From Aphanothece hegewaldii CCALA 016 (lineage in GTDB: Bacteria; Cyanobacteriota; Cyanobacteriia; Cyanobacteriales; Microcystaceae): a stretch of 64,000 nt of DNA. Made by a program: the position numbers and the translations under genes. Below, piece by piece: positions 52,535-61,602 of the stretch; position 1 is the stretch's first letter; each line of letters begins with the position of its first letter. The stretch spans positions 248,001 to 312,000 of the forward strand of contig NZ_PXOH01000001.1 in NCBI RefSeq assembly GCF_003007785.1, given 5' to 3'. The notes below the pieces were generated by a model, which saw only the letters and a list, made by a program, of their open reading frames with translations, was not told the DNA's origin and made no database searches.

Positions 52535-52620
52535 GATTGTAGGGGTGCGGAATGCACTGCACGCCGTTTCACAGGATTTTAAATCCTGTGAGCGGTGGGG
52601 TTTGGTTGCCAAACCCACTT
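52535..52620. repeat. Composite hairpin repeat related to the GGGTTTGG family
   Basis: Three adjacent dyads: GGGGTGC...GCACGCC near 52540-52564, CACAGGATTT-T-AAATCCTGTG at 52570-52590 and GGGTTTGG-TTG-CCAAACCC at 52598-52616. It begins with the same TTGTAGGGG string as the 50987 unit. It lies in the short gap between the BrkB-family and NarL-type genes, both on the minus strand. Non-coding. Confidence 0.6.
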
Positions 52621-52635
52621 TTTTTCATCAAATAA

Positions 52636-53352
52636 TTAATGAATCAAACCCGAACGTAAAGCCCTAACAGCAGCTTGAGTTCGATCATCAGCCCCCAATT
52701 TATTGAGAATATTACGAACATGGGTTTTAACAGTACCCACGGTAATATAAAGTTTAGCGGCAATATCAGCATTACTACAGCCGCCAACAATGAGATCTAA
52801 AATCTCTAATTCTCGTTCCGTTAATGGATCATCTTTGAGTAATTTTTGATAATCTGCGTCAACCGCATTAATGGAAATTTGTTTCGAGATTAAAGGTGTT
52901 TCACCATTAGGAGCAGCTTGTCTAACTTGTTGTAAAATAATATTAGCGATCGAAGGATCAATCCAAGGGTTGCCTTCTTGGGTTAAACGAATTGCATCGG
53001 CTAATTTATCAACGCTAACATCTTTCATGCAGTAGGAATCCGCACCCGCCGCAAATGCCGCCAAAACCGAATCTTGACTTCTGTGCATCGTTAACATCAA
53101 GATTTTAATTACGGGTGTTTCCTCAGTTACTCCAGCTTTAAAGCGTCGAACAAGTTCAATTCCGTCTATATCGGGTAAACCAATATCAACTAAAGCGACA
53201 TCAGGTTTAACAGATTCTAGTAATCTAAGTCCTTGTATTCCATTACTCGCTTCACCAACAACCTGTATTCCATCGCGTCGTTGTAAGGCTCCAATCAACC
53301 CAATTCGAGTTAACTCATGATCTTCAATGACAATTATCCGAATCTTATCCAT
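52636..53352 (-). CDS. NarL/LuxR-family response regulator
   Basis: A 238-residue regulator. The receiver has DD near residue 10 (IVIEDHELTRIGL), phospho-acceptor Asp in VALVDIGLPDIDGI near residue 56 and Lys near 112 in SYCMKDVSVD. A LuxR-type HTH follows: LTERELEILDLIVGGCSNAD and LYITVGTVKTHVRNILNKLG. C-terminal DDRTQAAVRALRSGLIH is typical of a cyanobacterial subgroup. It is divergent from the two histidine kinases at 53666-57465, a plausible but unproven pairing. Confidence 0.9.
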   Translation of the reverse strand: MDKIRIIVIEDHELTRIGLIGALQRRDGIQVVGEASNGIQGLRLLESVKPDVALVDIGLPDIDGIELVRRFKAGVTEETPVIKILMLTMHRSQDSVLAAFAAGADSYCMKDVSVDKLADAIRLTQEGNPWIDPSIANIILQQVRQAAPNGETPLISKQISINAVDADYQKLLKDDPLTERELEILDLIVGGCSNADIAAKLYITVGTVKTHVRNILNKLGADDRTQAAVRALRSGLIH

Positions 53353-53665
53353 AATTTTTCATCAACTCTTAATATCTTAGGCTGTTGCAATCTATTTTAG
53401 GGTAATGCCAATATCTGAAGCTGTCCCGTGAAGATTGCTATAAACTTATAGTCTCTCCTACAAATTATATAAATACAACCTTGAATTAGTGCGTCTACCA
53501 GCAGAATGAACTCTATCTAGGGATAGAGACTAAATGGCTACTCCTCAAGATAGATCACCAAAAGACTAAAATAGTATTTATCTACAGCAAATTTTTAGAA
53601 AAATTCTGCTTTTGGTAACATGAATTATCTTGTTTTTTGATGTTTGTTTTTGGAAAGCCAAGGTT
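53353..53665. promoter_or_regulatory. Divergent control region with CTCTATC dyad
   Basis: 313 bp between the NarL-type regulator and the ethylene-receptor-like kinase. CTCTATC-TAGG-GATAGAG (53511-53528) is a perfect 7-bp dyad that could be a regulator binding site. TATAAA and TATAAAC strings around 53437-53475 are -10-like. AAGG is 4 bp before the kinase start. No small gene seen. Confidence 0.4.
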
Positions 53666-55624
53666 ATGTCAGTATTTGGATTATCTGTCTTTTTTTTGGG
53701 TCAGTATATACCGCATGGTCATTGTTATCTTTGGCAAACGGGATTAGTATCATTGCACGTCACATCTGATGCAATGACAGCTTTAGCTTACTATTCAATT
53801 CCAGCAATGCTGATTTACTTTGTACGTCAGCGACAAGATGTTCCGTTTTCTAAACTCTTTTGGTTGTTTAGTTTATTTATTGCTGCCTGTGGTACGAGTC
53901 ATGTCATGGAGGTTTGGACGCTTTGGTATCCCGTCTACTGGCTATCAGGAGCAATTAAAGCCATTACAGCGCTCGTCTCGGTTTATACAGCCTTAGAACT
54001 CTATCCCCTGATTCCACAAGCTTTAGCATTACCAAGTCCTGAACAAGTTAACAAGATTAATCAAGAGATTCAAGAAGCTTTAAAAGCGCAAATTGAGAGC
54101 GAAACCGATAAAGAACGTCTCGCCCTTTCCTTAGCTGCCGCAAAAACTGCCGCTTGGGATTGGAATCTTAAAACAAATAAAGTTTATTGGACACCCGAAC
54201 ATGAAATTATCTTTGGTTACGAACCTGGAATACCACACAGGACCTATGAAGATTGGGCGAACCGAGTACATCCAAAAGATATACATCGTCTAGAAGCAAT
54301 AATCAAAAATGCGATTTTAAAACATCATGAAGTTTTTAGATGTCAATATCGCATTGTTTTACCCGATATGTCCCTCCGTTGGATTGATGCCGTTGGTCGT
54401 TTTTTGTTCGATGCTAAAGGAAATACGGTTCGCATGGTCGGCACTTTGAATGATATTACTGAAAAAAAATTAGCAGATGAAGCATTAAAAGAAGGTGAAG
54501 AGAGATTTAGGGCAACTTTTGAACAAGCGGCAGTCGGCATCGCTCATGTGGGTTTAACGGGTCAGTGGTTACGAGTGAATCAAAAAATTTGTGATATCGT
54601 TGGTTATACTCGTGAGGAACTCTTAGGAATGACTTTTCAAGATGTGACTTATCCTGAAGACTTAGAAACTGACCTAAATTATGCTAATCAATTATTAGCG
54701 GGAAGAATTTCTAATTATTCGATGGAAAAACGCTACATTCGCAAAGATGGTTCGTTGATCTGGGTAAATCTTACGGTTTCTTTCATTTATGATACGAATT
54801 TCAAAGCACAACCGAAATGTTTTATTAGTGTAATCGAAGATATCAACCAAAGGAAACAAGCAGAAGAAGAACTGAAATCCTTAAATAATATCCTTTTGCA
54901 GACGACTGATTTACTCCGAAAGAGGAATCAAGAACTCGATCAATTCGCTTATATTGTATCACATGACTTGAAAGCACCTTTAAGAGCGATCGCTAATTTG
55001 TCGGAATGGATTGAAGATGATTTAGACGGTCAACTCCCAGAAGAAAATCAACAACAAATGAAGCTTTTGCGACAGCGAGTTTATCGTATGGAGGACATGA
55101 TCAATGGAATGTTAATTTATTCACGTGCAGGACGAGTAGAAGTTGCTCTAGAACCGATTTATATTAAAGATTTAATTGAAGAGGTCATTGATTCTCTGGC
55201 CCCTCCTAAAACTTTTAAAATTAAGGTTCCGTCCATCAACCCACAATTAATAACTAAACCATTACTTTTGAGTCAGGTTTTGGCTAACTTAATCAGCAAT
55301 GCAATTAAACATCATGAAAGTCCCAATGGCTTAATTGAAATTTCAATTCAAGAGCTAGAAAATGCTTTCTTATTTGCGGTTTCTGATGATGGACCTGGAA
55401 TTGCACCCGAAAATCATGACAAGGTTTTTGGAATTTTTCAAACTCTTAAACCGCGTGACAATACCGAAAATACTGGTATCGGTTTATCGATCGTTAAAAA
55501 AATTATTGAATCGGAAGGCGGTTCAATTAGTCTAGAGTCAGATATTGGTCAAGGCGCGACTTTCCGGTTCACTTGGTTGAAACACGTTATTAACTCACCT
55601 TCGATCAAGGAGAAAAAAATATAA
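53666..55624 (+). CDS. Ethylene-receptor-like hybrid sensor histidine kinase (ETR1-type N-terminus, two PAS)
   Basis: A 652-residue sensor kinase. Three N-terminal TM helices match the plant ethylene-binding domain: HVTSDAMTALAYYSIP, with Asp35, and FIAACGTSHVMEVWTLW, with Cys75 and His79, equivalents of ETR1 Asp25, Cys65 and His69. Two PAS domains follow: AAWDWNLKTNKVYWTP, and one starting at RFRATFEQAAVGIAHV. The transmitter carries the phospho-acceptor His in YIVSHDLKAPLRAI and an ATPase with SNAIKHHESPNG, VSDDGPGIAPEN and NTGIGLSIVKKI. Synechocystis Slr1212 is a characterised relative that binds ethylene. The start is set at 53666; the upstream 12 residues are not conserved-looking. No receiver domain is attached. 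Confidence 0.85.
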   Translation: MSVFGLSVFFLGQYIPHGHCYLWQTGLVSLHVTSDAMTALAYYSIPAMLIYFVRQRQDVPFSKLFWLFSLFIAACGTSHVMEVWTLWYPVYWLSGAIKAITALVSVYTALELYPLIPQALALPSPEQVNKINQEIQEALKAQIESETDKERLALSLAAAKTAAWDWNLKTNKVYWTPEHEIIFGYEPGIPHRTYEDWANRVHPKDIHRLEAIIKNAILKHHEVFRCQYRIVLPDMSLRWIDAVGRFLFDAKGNTVRMVGTLNDITEKKLADEALKEGEERFRATFEQAAVGIAHVGLTGQWLRVNQKICDIVGYTREELLGMTFQDVTYPEDLETDLNYANQLLAGRISNYSMEKRYIRKDGSLIWVNLTVSFIYDTNFKAQPKCFISVIEDINQRKQAEEELKSLNNILLQTTDLLRKRNQELDQFAYIVSHDLKAPLRAIANLSEWIEDDLDGQLPEENQQQMKLLRQRVYRMEDMINGMLIYSRAGRVEVALEPIYIKDLIEEVIDSLAPPKTFKIKVPSINPQLITKPLLLSQVLANLISNAIKHHESPNGLIEISIQELENAFLFAVSDDGPGIAPENHDKVFGIFQTLKPRDNTENTGIGLSIVKKIIESEGGSISLESDIGQGATFRFTWLKHVINSPSIKEKKI

Positions 55625-55653
55625 TTTAATTATTTTTTTTTAAAACTTTTAAA

Positions 55654-57465
55654 ATGCCTAACCCGATTACTATTATAAAAAATAACTCAGCTTGGTCTAG
55701 ATTACCAATTAGTTATAGAGGCGCGATTATTATTGCCATTCCAGCTATTTGTTTACTGGGAACGTTAGGGGCTTGGATTTGGTCACGCCAAATCGGTTTA
55801 AATACACTAAATCAGATCAATCATACCGAAGCGGTAATTAGTAAAAGTAATCAATTGCTAATGTCCCTCCTAAATGCAGAAACTGGGGTTCGTGGCTATC
55901 ACATTAATCGAGAAGATGATTTTCTAATTCCTTATCGCTACGCTAAAACAAACATACCGACCATTCTACTAGAACTAGATAACTTATTACAGAATAACTT
56001 ACAACAATCGGCAAAATGGAACGAAATTAAACGATTAGTTAATCAAGAAATGAATCTTCTTGAGCAAAAGATCTATGAACTTAGACTGCAACCAGAAGGA
56101 ACATACTCACCTCGTGATCTGAGTTTACTCTCTCAAGGTAAACAGGTCATGGATTCGCTTCGTAGTACGATTGGACAGTTACAATCAGAAGAACAAACTT
56201 TACTAACTCGGCAACAGGAACAGTTAGAAAATTTTCGTAGAGTTATAACTTATATTCAATGGTCTTCTGCTTGGATTAGTGCGGCAGCTTATTGGGCGGC
56301 TGTATATTTATTTAATCGATTGGATCAAGATTTACGAGAACGAGAACTTCAACTGAGCGAAAGTAAAACATTTATTGAAACGATTACAACTAATATTGTT
56401 GATGCGGTTATCACCATCAACTACAAAAATCAAATAGAAACGTTTAATCCTGCTGCTACTGATATGTTTGGCTATCAACATTGTGATGTGATTGGACAAG
56501 ATTTGACGCTTTTATTAATTGAACCTGATTTACCCATAGCAGAAAAAAAGGAAAAAGTCAATTTTTGGCATACTAATTTATTACAATCGGAGCGACGTTG
56601 GCAAACGACAGGATATCGTAAAGATCGAACAAGTTTTCCCCTAGAAATTTCAATTAGTGAACTCGAACCCGATGCCCAATTAATGATCATTATTCGGGAT
56701 ATTACCGCAACTGAAGAGGCTAAAGCTAAACTGCAATCACGGGCTGATGAATTAGCTCGTTTGAGTTCGATTTTAGCAAAAGCTAATACCGATCTCGAAA
56801 AACAAAACCAAGAACTCGATAAATTTGCTTATGTGGCTTCACATGATCTTAAAGCACCATTGAGAGCGATCGCAAGTCTTTCGGAATGGATTGAAGAAGA
56901 TTTAACAGATGAACTTTCTGGGGAAACTCGTTATCAAATGACGCTTTTAAGAGGACGAGTTCACCGACTCGAAGAGTTAATTAATGGATTATTAGCCTAT
57001 TCTCGCGTTGGCCGAGTTAAGAATGAAATAGAAATCGTTGATGTTAAAAAACTACTTAACGAAGTTATTGATAGTTTGTCTCCTCCAGATACTATTAAGA
57101 TCACTATTGCTTCAGAAATGCCAATTTTAAGAACTCATAAAATACCTTTAAGACAAGTTTTTGCTAATCTAATTAGTAATGCAATTAAACATCGAGATTC
57201 TGCTGAAGGAAAAATTACTATTGCTGTCGAAGAGTTGGGCGAATTTTATAAATTTTCGGTTGCTGATGATGGTCCTGGAATTCCGTCCGAATTTCACGAA
57301 AAAATCTTTGCAATTTTTCAGACTTTATATCCTCGTGATACTAAAGAAAATACGGGAATCGGTCTATCAATTGTCAAGAAGATTTTAGATCATCAAGGCG
57401 GAATTATTGATATAGAATTAAATTCCGATTCAGGAACAACTTTTTATTTTACTTGGCCAAAGTGA
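55654..57465 (+). CDS. CHASE3-PAS sensor histidine kinase
   Basis: A 603-residue kinase. TM1 lies at about residues 22-44, then a CHASE3-like periplasmic domain (LLMSLLNAETGVRGYHINRE), TM2 near 198-218, and a PAS domain beginning ETITTNIVDAVITINYKNQI. A coiled coil leads to the transmitter with YVASHDLKAPLRAI, SNAIKHRDSAEG, VADDGPGIPSEF and NTGIGLSIVKKI. The transmitter is very similar to that of the preceding gene, 29 bp upstream, pointing to tandem duplication with exchange of the sensor half. Signal unknown. Confidence 0.88.
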   Translation: MPNPITIIKNNSAWSRLPISYRGAIIIAIPAICLLGTLGAWIWSRQIGLNTLNQINHTEAVISKSNQLLMSLLNAETGVRGYHINREDDFLIPYRYAKTNIPTILLELDNLLQNNLQQSAKWNEIKRLVNQEMNLLEQKIYELRLQPEGTYSPRDLSLLSQGKQVMDSLRSTIGQLQSEEQTLLTRQQEQLENFRRVITYIQWSSAWISAAAYWAAVYLFNRLDQDLRERELQLSESKTFIETITTNIVDAVITINYKNQIETFNPAATDMFGYQHCDVIGQDLTLLLIEPDLPIAEKKEKVNFWHTNLLQSERRWQTTGYRKDRTSFPLEISISELEPDAQLMIIIRDITATEEAKAKLQSRADELARLSSILAKANTDLEKQNQELDKFAYVASHDLKAPLRAIASLSEWIEEDLTDELSGETRYQMTLLRGRVHRLEELINGLLAYSRVGRVKNEIEIVDVKKLLNEVIDSLSPPDTIKITIASEMPILRTHKIPLRQVFANLISNAIKHRDSAEGKITIAVEELGEFYKFSVADDGPGIPSEFHEKIFAIFQTLYPRDTKENTGIGLSIVKKILDHQGGIIDIELNSDSGTTFYFTWPK

Positions 57466-57526
57466 TTTTATCTTTAATACTTCTAGGGAATGATGGAAAT
57501 TGCAGATGTAATTGGGTAGTTGACGC

Positions 57527-57719
57527 GAATATTAATATTGCCAGGGAATTTATTCCCTGTCTGATAGCTCAAGTCCGTTAAAACGGACTGAAATTTTTAC
57601 CATGAGTCGGTTTTTACCGACGGGGCGTTTAAACTGGCGACGCAGGTTCGCTCCTACTGCCCCTCGACTTTAGCTGTGAGACAGTGAATTTATTCACTGG
57701 CGATACTGGCAATATTTAT
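57527..57719. repeat. Modular hairpin element, copy 2 (well preserved)
   Basis: The left end AATATTAATATTGCC (57528-57542) and right end GGCAATATTTAT (57708-57719) are imperfect inverted repeats. Between them are four perfect dyads: CAGGGAAT/ATTCCCTG (57542-57559), AGTCCGTT/AACGGACT (57572-57589), GTCGGT/ACCGAC (57606-57621) and CAGTGAAT/ATTCACTG (57682-57699). The second and last match modules in copy 1 at 45613-45802. No protein is encoded. Compact and highly foldable as DNA or RNA. Confidence 0.75.
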
Positions 57720-58145
57720 CGAAAAATTGGGTTGCTCTACCCCGTCATTTATGACGGCTTTGTGGTAGAATTTTGACACAGGAAAGGTAATCAACCTGTC
57801 TAAAAACCTAGTAGCCTAAACGGTTAACGCTGCACCTTGAAAATCAAAGATATCGGGTTCTGTCCAATTTTTCTAGCTCTTACCTATGGACAGGTAAAAT
57901 CTTTGCAGGAACTAGACAATCAGCTTTGTACAGACGTGCCATGGCACGTCTCTAACAAACAAATTTTGGAGTAATCCAACTAGGGTAGGGCATACCCAAA
58001 GTTAAAGTAAGGGGAGAGAACCACCTCTGAATTAAATATCGCAAGGCATTTAATTTAAGTGGACTCGGTGAACCTTGAATCTCCCCCCGTAAAAGGGGGA
58101 GAGAATGTCAAATACTAACTATTACCTAAATAATGTAAATTAAAA
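57720..58145. other. Structured intergenic tail between kinase gene and mnmA
   Basis: No gene seen. Hairpins continue beyond the modular element. CTACC enclosing CCGTCAT-TT-ATGACGG and closed by GGTAG (57737-57768) is a nested stem followed by AATTTT, so it may terminate the kinase transcript. An 18-bp palindrome lies at 57933-57950. A nested CCAC/ATTAAAT...ATTTAAT/GTGG dyad covers about 58021-58062, and CTCCCCC/GGGGGAG lies at 58081-58101. The stretch looks like a pile-up of dispersed repeats rather than an RNA gene I recognise. Confidence 0.55.
57933..57950. repeat. Perfect 18-bp palindrome (GACGTGCCATGGCACGTC)
   Basis: The sequence reads identically on both strands and is flanked by C(A)GA... 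and ...TCTCTAAC, so it is most of an AGAGACG/CGTCTCT repeat type that I associate with dispersed cyanobacterial repeats. A second, decayed relative occurs at 59295-59325. Confidence 0.6.
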
Positions 58146-59198
58146 TTAATCTCTCTCGATAATGCCACCACCGAGTAACACTTCACCATCATATAAAACG
58201 GCGGCTTGTCCTGGAGTAATACCAAACTGAGGCTCATCAAAAACGAGTTTGATAGTACCATTTAAAAGCGGAATAACATTAACTTCTACCGCAGAGGTTC
58301 GATAACGTATTTGCACTTCGGCTCGAATGGGGGTAGACGGTTCGCTAATGGAAACCCAGTTAAGTCTACTCACAATACAATCTGATTTACCAGCATTGTC
58401 TCGACTGCCAACGACGACTCGATTCATCACTGGATCGAGATTAACCACATACAAAGGCTCTGGGGCAGCGATTCCAATACCTTTACGCTGTCCGATCGTA
58501 TAATGATGAATCCCTGTATGCTTACCTAAAACTGTCCCGTCTAGGTCAACAATATCCCCTTCTGTGGGCTTGATATATTTGTCTAAAAAGTCGCGCATTG
58601 AGCCGTGTGCTTCGATTAAACATAAATCTTGGCTATCGGGTTTATCGGCTGTTTTAAGACCAAATTCTGTGGCAATACGTCGCGTTTCTTCTTTGGTTTG
58701 ATTTCCTAATGGAAAAACAGATACAGCCAAAATATCTTGAGTTAAATCATACAAGAAATAGGACTGATCTTTATTGCGATCGACTGCCCGTAATAATTGA
58801 TAGCGTTTACTGATTTCATCATATTGAATACGAGCATAATGTCCTGTGGCAATTTGAGTAACGCCAAGTTTTTCGGTAGCATAATGCAACATGGGGCCAA
58901 ATTTCACCGCTTTATTGCATTGCGAACAGGGTAGGGGAGTTACTCCCGACTCATATCCTGATACCAAATAATCAATAATATTGGCTTGAAATACATCGCG
59001 GCTATCAACGATATGATGAGGAATGCCCAACTCTTCACACAAAGAAGCTGCATCTATCATTCCTTCTGAACAGCATTGACCCTTCCCTTTCATCAACCAG
59101 AGGGTTAATCCAATTACATCATATCCTTGATGGTGCAAAGTTGCAGCCGCGACAGAACTATCAACCCCACCCGATAAGCCGACGACGACTTTGTTCAT
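58146..59198 (-). CDS. mnmA: tRNA-specific 2-thiouridylase MnmA
   Basis: A 350-residue enzyme that thiolates U34 of tRNA-Lys, -Glu and -Gln. The PP-loop [10 protein letters not shown] lies at residues 9-18. The two catalytic Cys are Cys94 in [12 protein letters not shown] and Cys193 in [12 protein letters not shown]. The central [11 protein letters not shown] and C-terminal [27 protein letters not shown] are standard. Length is typical. mnmG, which makes the other U34 modification, is 2.4 kb away on the same strand with gatB and a toxin-antitoxin pair between. Confidence 0.96.
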   Translation of the reverse strand: MNKVVVGLSGGVDSSVAAATLHHQGYDVIGLTLWLMKGKGQCCSEGMIDAASLCEELGIPHHIVDSRDVFQANIIDYLVSGYESGVTPLPCSQCNKAVKFGPMLHYATEKLGVTQIATGHYARIQYDEISKRYQLLRAVDRNKDQSYFLYDLTQDILAVSVFPLGNQTKEETRRIATEFGLKTADKPDSQDLCLIEAHGSMRDFLDKYIKPTEGDIVDLDGTVLGKHTGIHHYTIGQRKGIGIAAPEPLYVVNLDPVMNRVVVGSRDNAGKSDCIVSRLNWVSISEPSTPIRAEVQIRYRTSAVEVNVIPLLNGTIKLVFDEPQFGITPGQAAVLYDGEVLLGGGIIERD

Positions 59199-59294
59199 AA
59201 CTTGATTTCGTTTAAAAAATGCTCAATCTGTTTTATTCTACGTTAACATTTTTGTTTTGTGAATTTCAAAAGTACAGAACGTTAGAGATTCAAT

Positions 59295-59325
59295 GTAAAG
59301 ACGGTTCGGAATGAAGCGTCTCTAC
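59295..59325. repeat. Decayed AGACG...CGTCT inverted repeat
   Basis: GTAAAGACGGTTC and GAAGCGTCTCTAC are imperfect inverted arms with GAAT between, related to the palindrome at 57933. It lies in the gatB-mnmA gap (both minus strand), 7 bp after gatB's stop, and may help end the gatB transcript. Confidence 0.5.
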
Positions 59326-59331
59326 AGTCTT

Positions 59332-60819
59332 TTATCCTTGTAGTTTTTTATCTAATATTTGATTAGTCAATTTAGGATCAGCTTTACCACCAGATTTTTT
59401 AAGCACTTGTCCGACAAAAAATCCTTTAAGATTGGTTTTTCCGCTTCTGAATTTTTCGAGTTCTCCTGGATGTGCTGCAATTACTTCATCAATGATTTTC
59501 TCAATGGCAGTCGGATCACTTACTTGTATTAATCCTTTTTTTTCTACCAGTTCTTTTGCTGATCCGCCTTCTGTGAGTAGTTCAGGGAGAATATCTTTAG
59601 CAATCTTACCGCTAATTGTTCCTTTTTCAATCATGCTGACTAACTCAGCTAAAGAAGTGGGTGTCAGAGCAATTTCTGCGATCGCTAGTTTATTATTATT
59701 CAAATAAGCGGCGATATCTTGGGTGATCCAGTTGGCGACTAATTTAGCATTTGCCCCCGCATTAATAGCGGTTTCAAAATATTCAGCCACAGTGCGATCG
59801 TCTGTTAATACGCGTGCATCATAAGCCGATAAGCTAAATTCCGACTCGTAGCGACTCCGTTTTTGTGCGGGAAGTTCGGGTAATTCTGCTTTCCACCTGT
59901 TCAGTTGTTCGGATGTCACTTCAAGCGGTGGGAGATCTGGTTCAGGGAAATAACGATAGTCGCTAGAACCTTCTTTAGAACGCATACTGATTGTACGTTG
60001 GCTGCCTTCTTCCCAAAGACGGGTTTCTTGGGCAATTTTATCGCCGTTTTCTACTGCTTCGGTTTGCCGTTCGATCTCGTATTCTATGGCTTTTTGAATG
60101 GCACTGGTAGAGTTCATATTTTTAATTTCTACCTTAGTCCCAAATTTTTCTTGTCCGACGGGACGTATGGAAATATTTACATCACAGCGCATTGAGCCTT
60201 CTTGCATATTACCGTCACTGATGCCCAGATAACGCACCAAACGGCGCAATTCTTGGACGTATTCGGCGGCTTCAAGTCCGTTACGGATATCGGGTTCGGA
60301 GACGATTTCGAGTAATGGTACACCTGTTCGATTAAAGTCTACCAAAGAATAACTAGAACCTGCTAATCTATCACTTCCTGCATGAACTAATTTTCCTGCG
60401 TCTTCTTCCATATGGAGACGAGTAATACCGATGGTTTTACGGGTTATTTCTTTGGTTTTCTTGTCTACTAATTCTATTTCGAGGAAACCATGTTCGACGA
60501 TCGGGAGATCAAATTGGGAAATTTGGTAATTTTTGGGTAAATCTGGATAAAAATACTGTTTACGGTCAAATTTACTGTAGAGCGCAATCTGGCCATTGAT
60601 AGCTAATCCTAATTTTACCGCCGAGGCTAATACTTCTTCATTGAGAACGGGCAAAACACCTGGATAACCCAAACAGATTGGGCAAACATTTGTATTAGGT
60701 GGACTATCAAACTCTGTCGAACAATTACAAAATATTTTACTCTTCGTATTGAGTTGACAATGAGTTTCTAAACCGATAATGGCTTCGTATTCAGTTTTCG
60801 TCTTAACAGCAGTGACCAT
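59332..60819 (-). CDS. gatB: Asp-tRNA(Asn)/Glu-tRNA(Gln) amidotransferase subunit GatB
   Basis: A 495-residue subunit of GatCAB, which amidates mischarged Glu-tRNA(Gln). [18 protein letters not shown] near the start, [15 protein letters not shown] with the zinc Cys pair, [14 protein letters not shown] and [20 protein letters not shown] are conserved. The C-terminal YqeY-like domain ends with [20 protein letters not shown]. gatA and gatC are elsewhere. Length is normal. Confidence 0.96.
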   Translation of the reverse strand: MVTAVKTKTEYEAIIGLETHCQLNTKSKIFCNCSTEFDSPPNTNVCPICLGYPGVLPVLNEEVLASAVKLGLAINGQIALYSKFDRKQYFYPDLPKNYQISQFDLPIVEHGFLEIELVDKKTKEITRKTIGITRLHMEEDAGKLVHAGSDRLAGSSYSLVDFNRTGVPLLEIVSEPDIRNGLEAAEYVQELRRLVRYLGISDGNMQEGSMRCDVNISIRPVGQEKFGTKVEIKNMNSTSAIQKAIEYEIERQTEAVENGDKIAQETRLWEEGSQRTISMRSKEGSSDYRYFPEPDLPPLEVTSEQLNRWKAELPELPAQKRSRYESEFSLSAYDARVLTDDRTVAEYFETAINAGANAKLVANWITQDIAAYLNNNKLAIAEIALTPTSLAELVSMIEKGTISGKIAKDILPELLTEGGSAKELVEKKGLIQVSDPTAIEKIIDEVIAAHPGELEKFRSGKTNLKGFFVGQVLKKSGGKADPKLTNQILDKKLQG

Positions 60820-60861
60820 GAGTAATTTTTAAAATGTAGCTATCACAATAGTCTATTAGCT

Positions 60862-61290
60862 CTATTGTAGCTTTTCAACACCAAACATTTTTAAGAAATC
60901 TTGAGGCGTTAAAATAGGTATGTCATTGAATTTTTTTAAAACCAATAAATCCTGATCACCTGTAATAATAAATTCTGCTTGACTCGCTTGTGCTGTTCCT
61001 AAAATAACTAAATCATCAAGATCTCGCAACTCAGGAAGCTCAACCGATAAATAAGGTGAAGATTGAGATAATTCTTTGATAACAGTCAACAAATCTTCTA
61101 CAGTTATTGCCAAAGATTGAATTTTAGATTTAAATTTAGTTCGTCGTAAGGTGTTTTCTAATTCTTGACGCAAACCATCAGAAACAAAAATAGTAATTTG
61201 CTGCTTCTTTGATAAATCTAGAATTAATCCAGGTCTCCCTCGCCATAGTAATCCAGAAACCCACACATTAACATCTAAAACTACTTTCAT
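60862..61290 (-). CDS. PIN-domain toxin (putative RNase of a TA pair)
   Basis: A 142-residue PIN nuclease of the COG1569 type. The acidic residues are Asp in VVLDVNVWVSGLLW, Glu in DGLRQELENTLRR, Asp in RDLDDLVILGTA and Asp in IITGDQDLL. Its start overlaps the antitoxin stop by one base (TAATG), the usual arrangement of a toxin-antitoxin operon. It would cleave RNA when the antitoxin is degraded. Confidence 0.85.
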   Translation of the reverse strand: MKVVLDVNVWVSGLLWRGRPGLILDLSKKQQITIFVSDGLRQELENTLRRTKFKSKIQSLAITVEDLLTVIKELSQSSPYLSVELPELRDLDDLVILGTAQASQAEFIITGDQDLLVLKKFNDIPILTPQDFLKMFGVEKLQ

Positions 61291-61547
61291 TATTCATTTT
61301 TGGCTCGCATTTCTCGTTTTACTTCTTTGACTATATCACTAATTTCTGAAAGGGTAGGTTGTTCGGGATCTTCTCCTAATTGTTCAATTCTTCGAGATAA
61401 TTCCGACCAAGTTAAGGGTTTCTGAACTTTTTTTAAAACAATTGAATTTTCTATTACAGAAATTTCATATTTGTCCCCCTCTTGAATTTGACTTTGAATT
61501 TCTGGCGGTAAATTTAACTGACCATTTTCAGTAATCGTAATAATCAT
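61290..61547 (-). CDS. AbrB/MazE-type antitoxin
   Basis: An 85-residue protein. The N-terminal swapped-hairpin DNA-binding domain is IITITENGQLNLPPEIQSQI with EGDKYEISVIEN. The C-terminal half, rich in charged residues (VKEVKREMRAKNE), would bind the PIN toxin. The start is at 61547 with AGGAG 8 bp upstream; the frame extends 11 codons further without a ribosome site. It precedes the toxin directly and probably represses its own promoter. Confidence 0.82.
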   Translation of the reverse strand: MIITITENGQLNLPPEIQSQIQEGDKYEISVIENSIVLKKVQKPLTWSELSRRIEQLGEDPEQPTLSEISDIVKEVKREMRAKNE

Positions 61548-61602
61548 ATTTGTACTCCTGAGCAGCAAATACACTCTCATTTAATTTACGAGAGTAGAAA
61601 GA

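Noticed and set aside
57720..58145. Structured stretch considered as a housekeeping RNA (RNase P, tmRNA, 6S)
   Set aside because: No diagnostic core such as the RNase P GAGGAAAGTC string or tmRNA T-arm was found; the hairpins match dispersed repeats.
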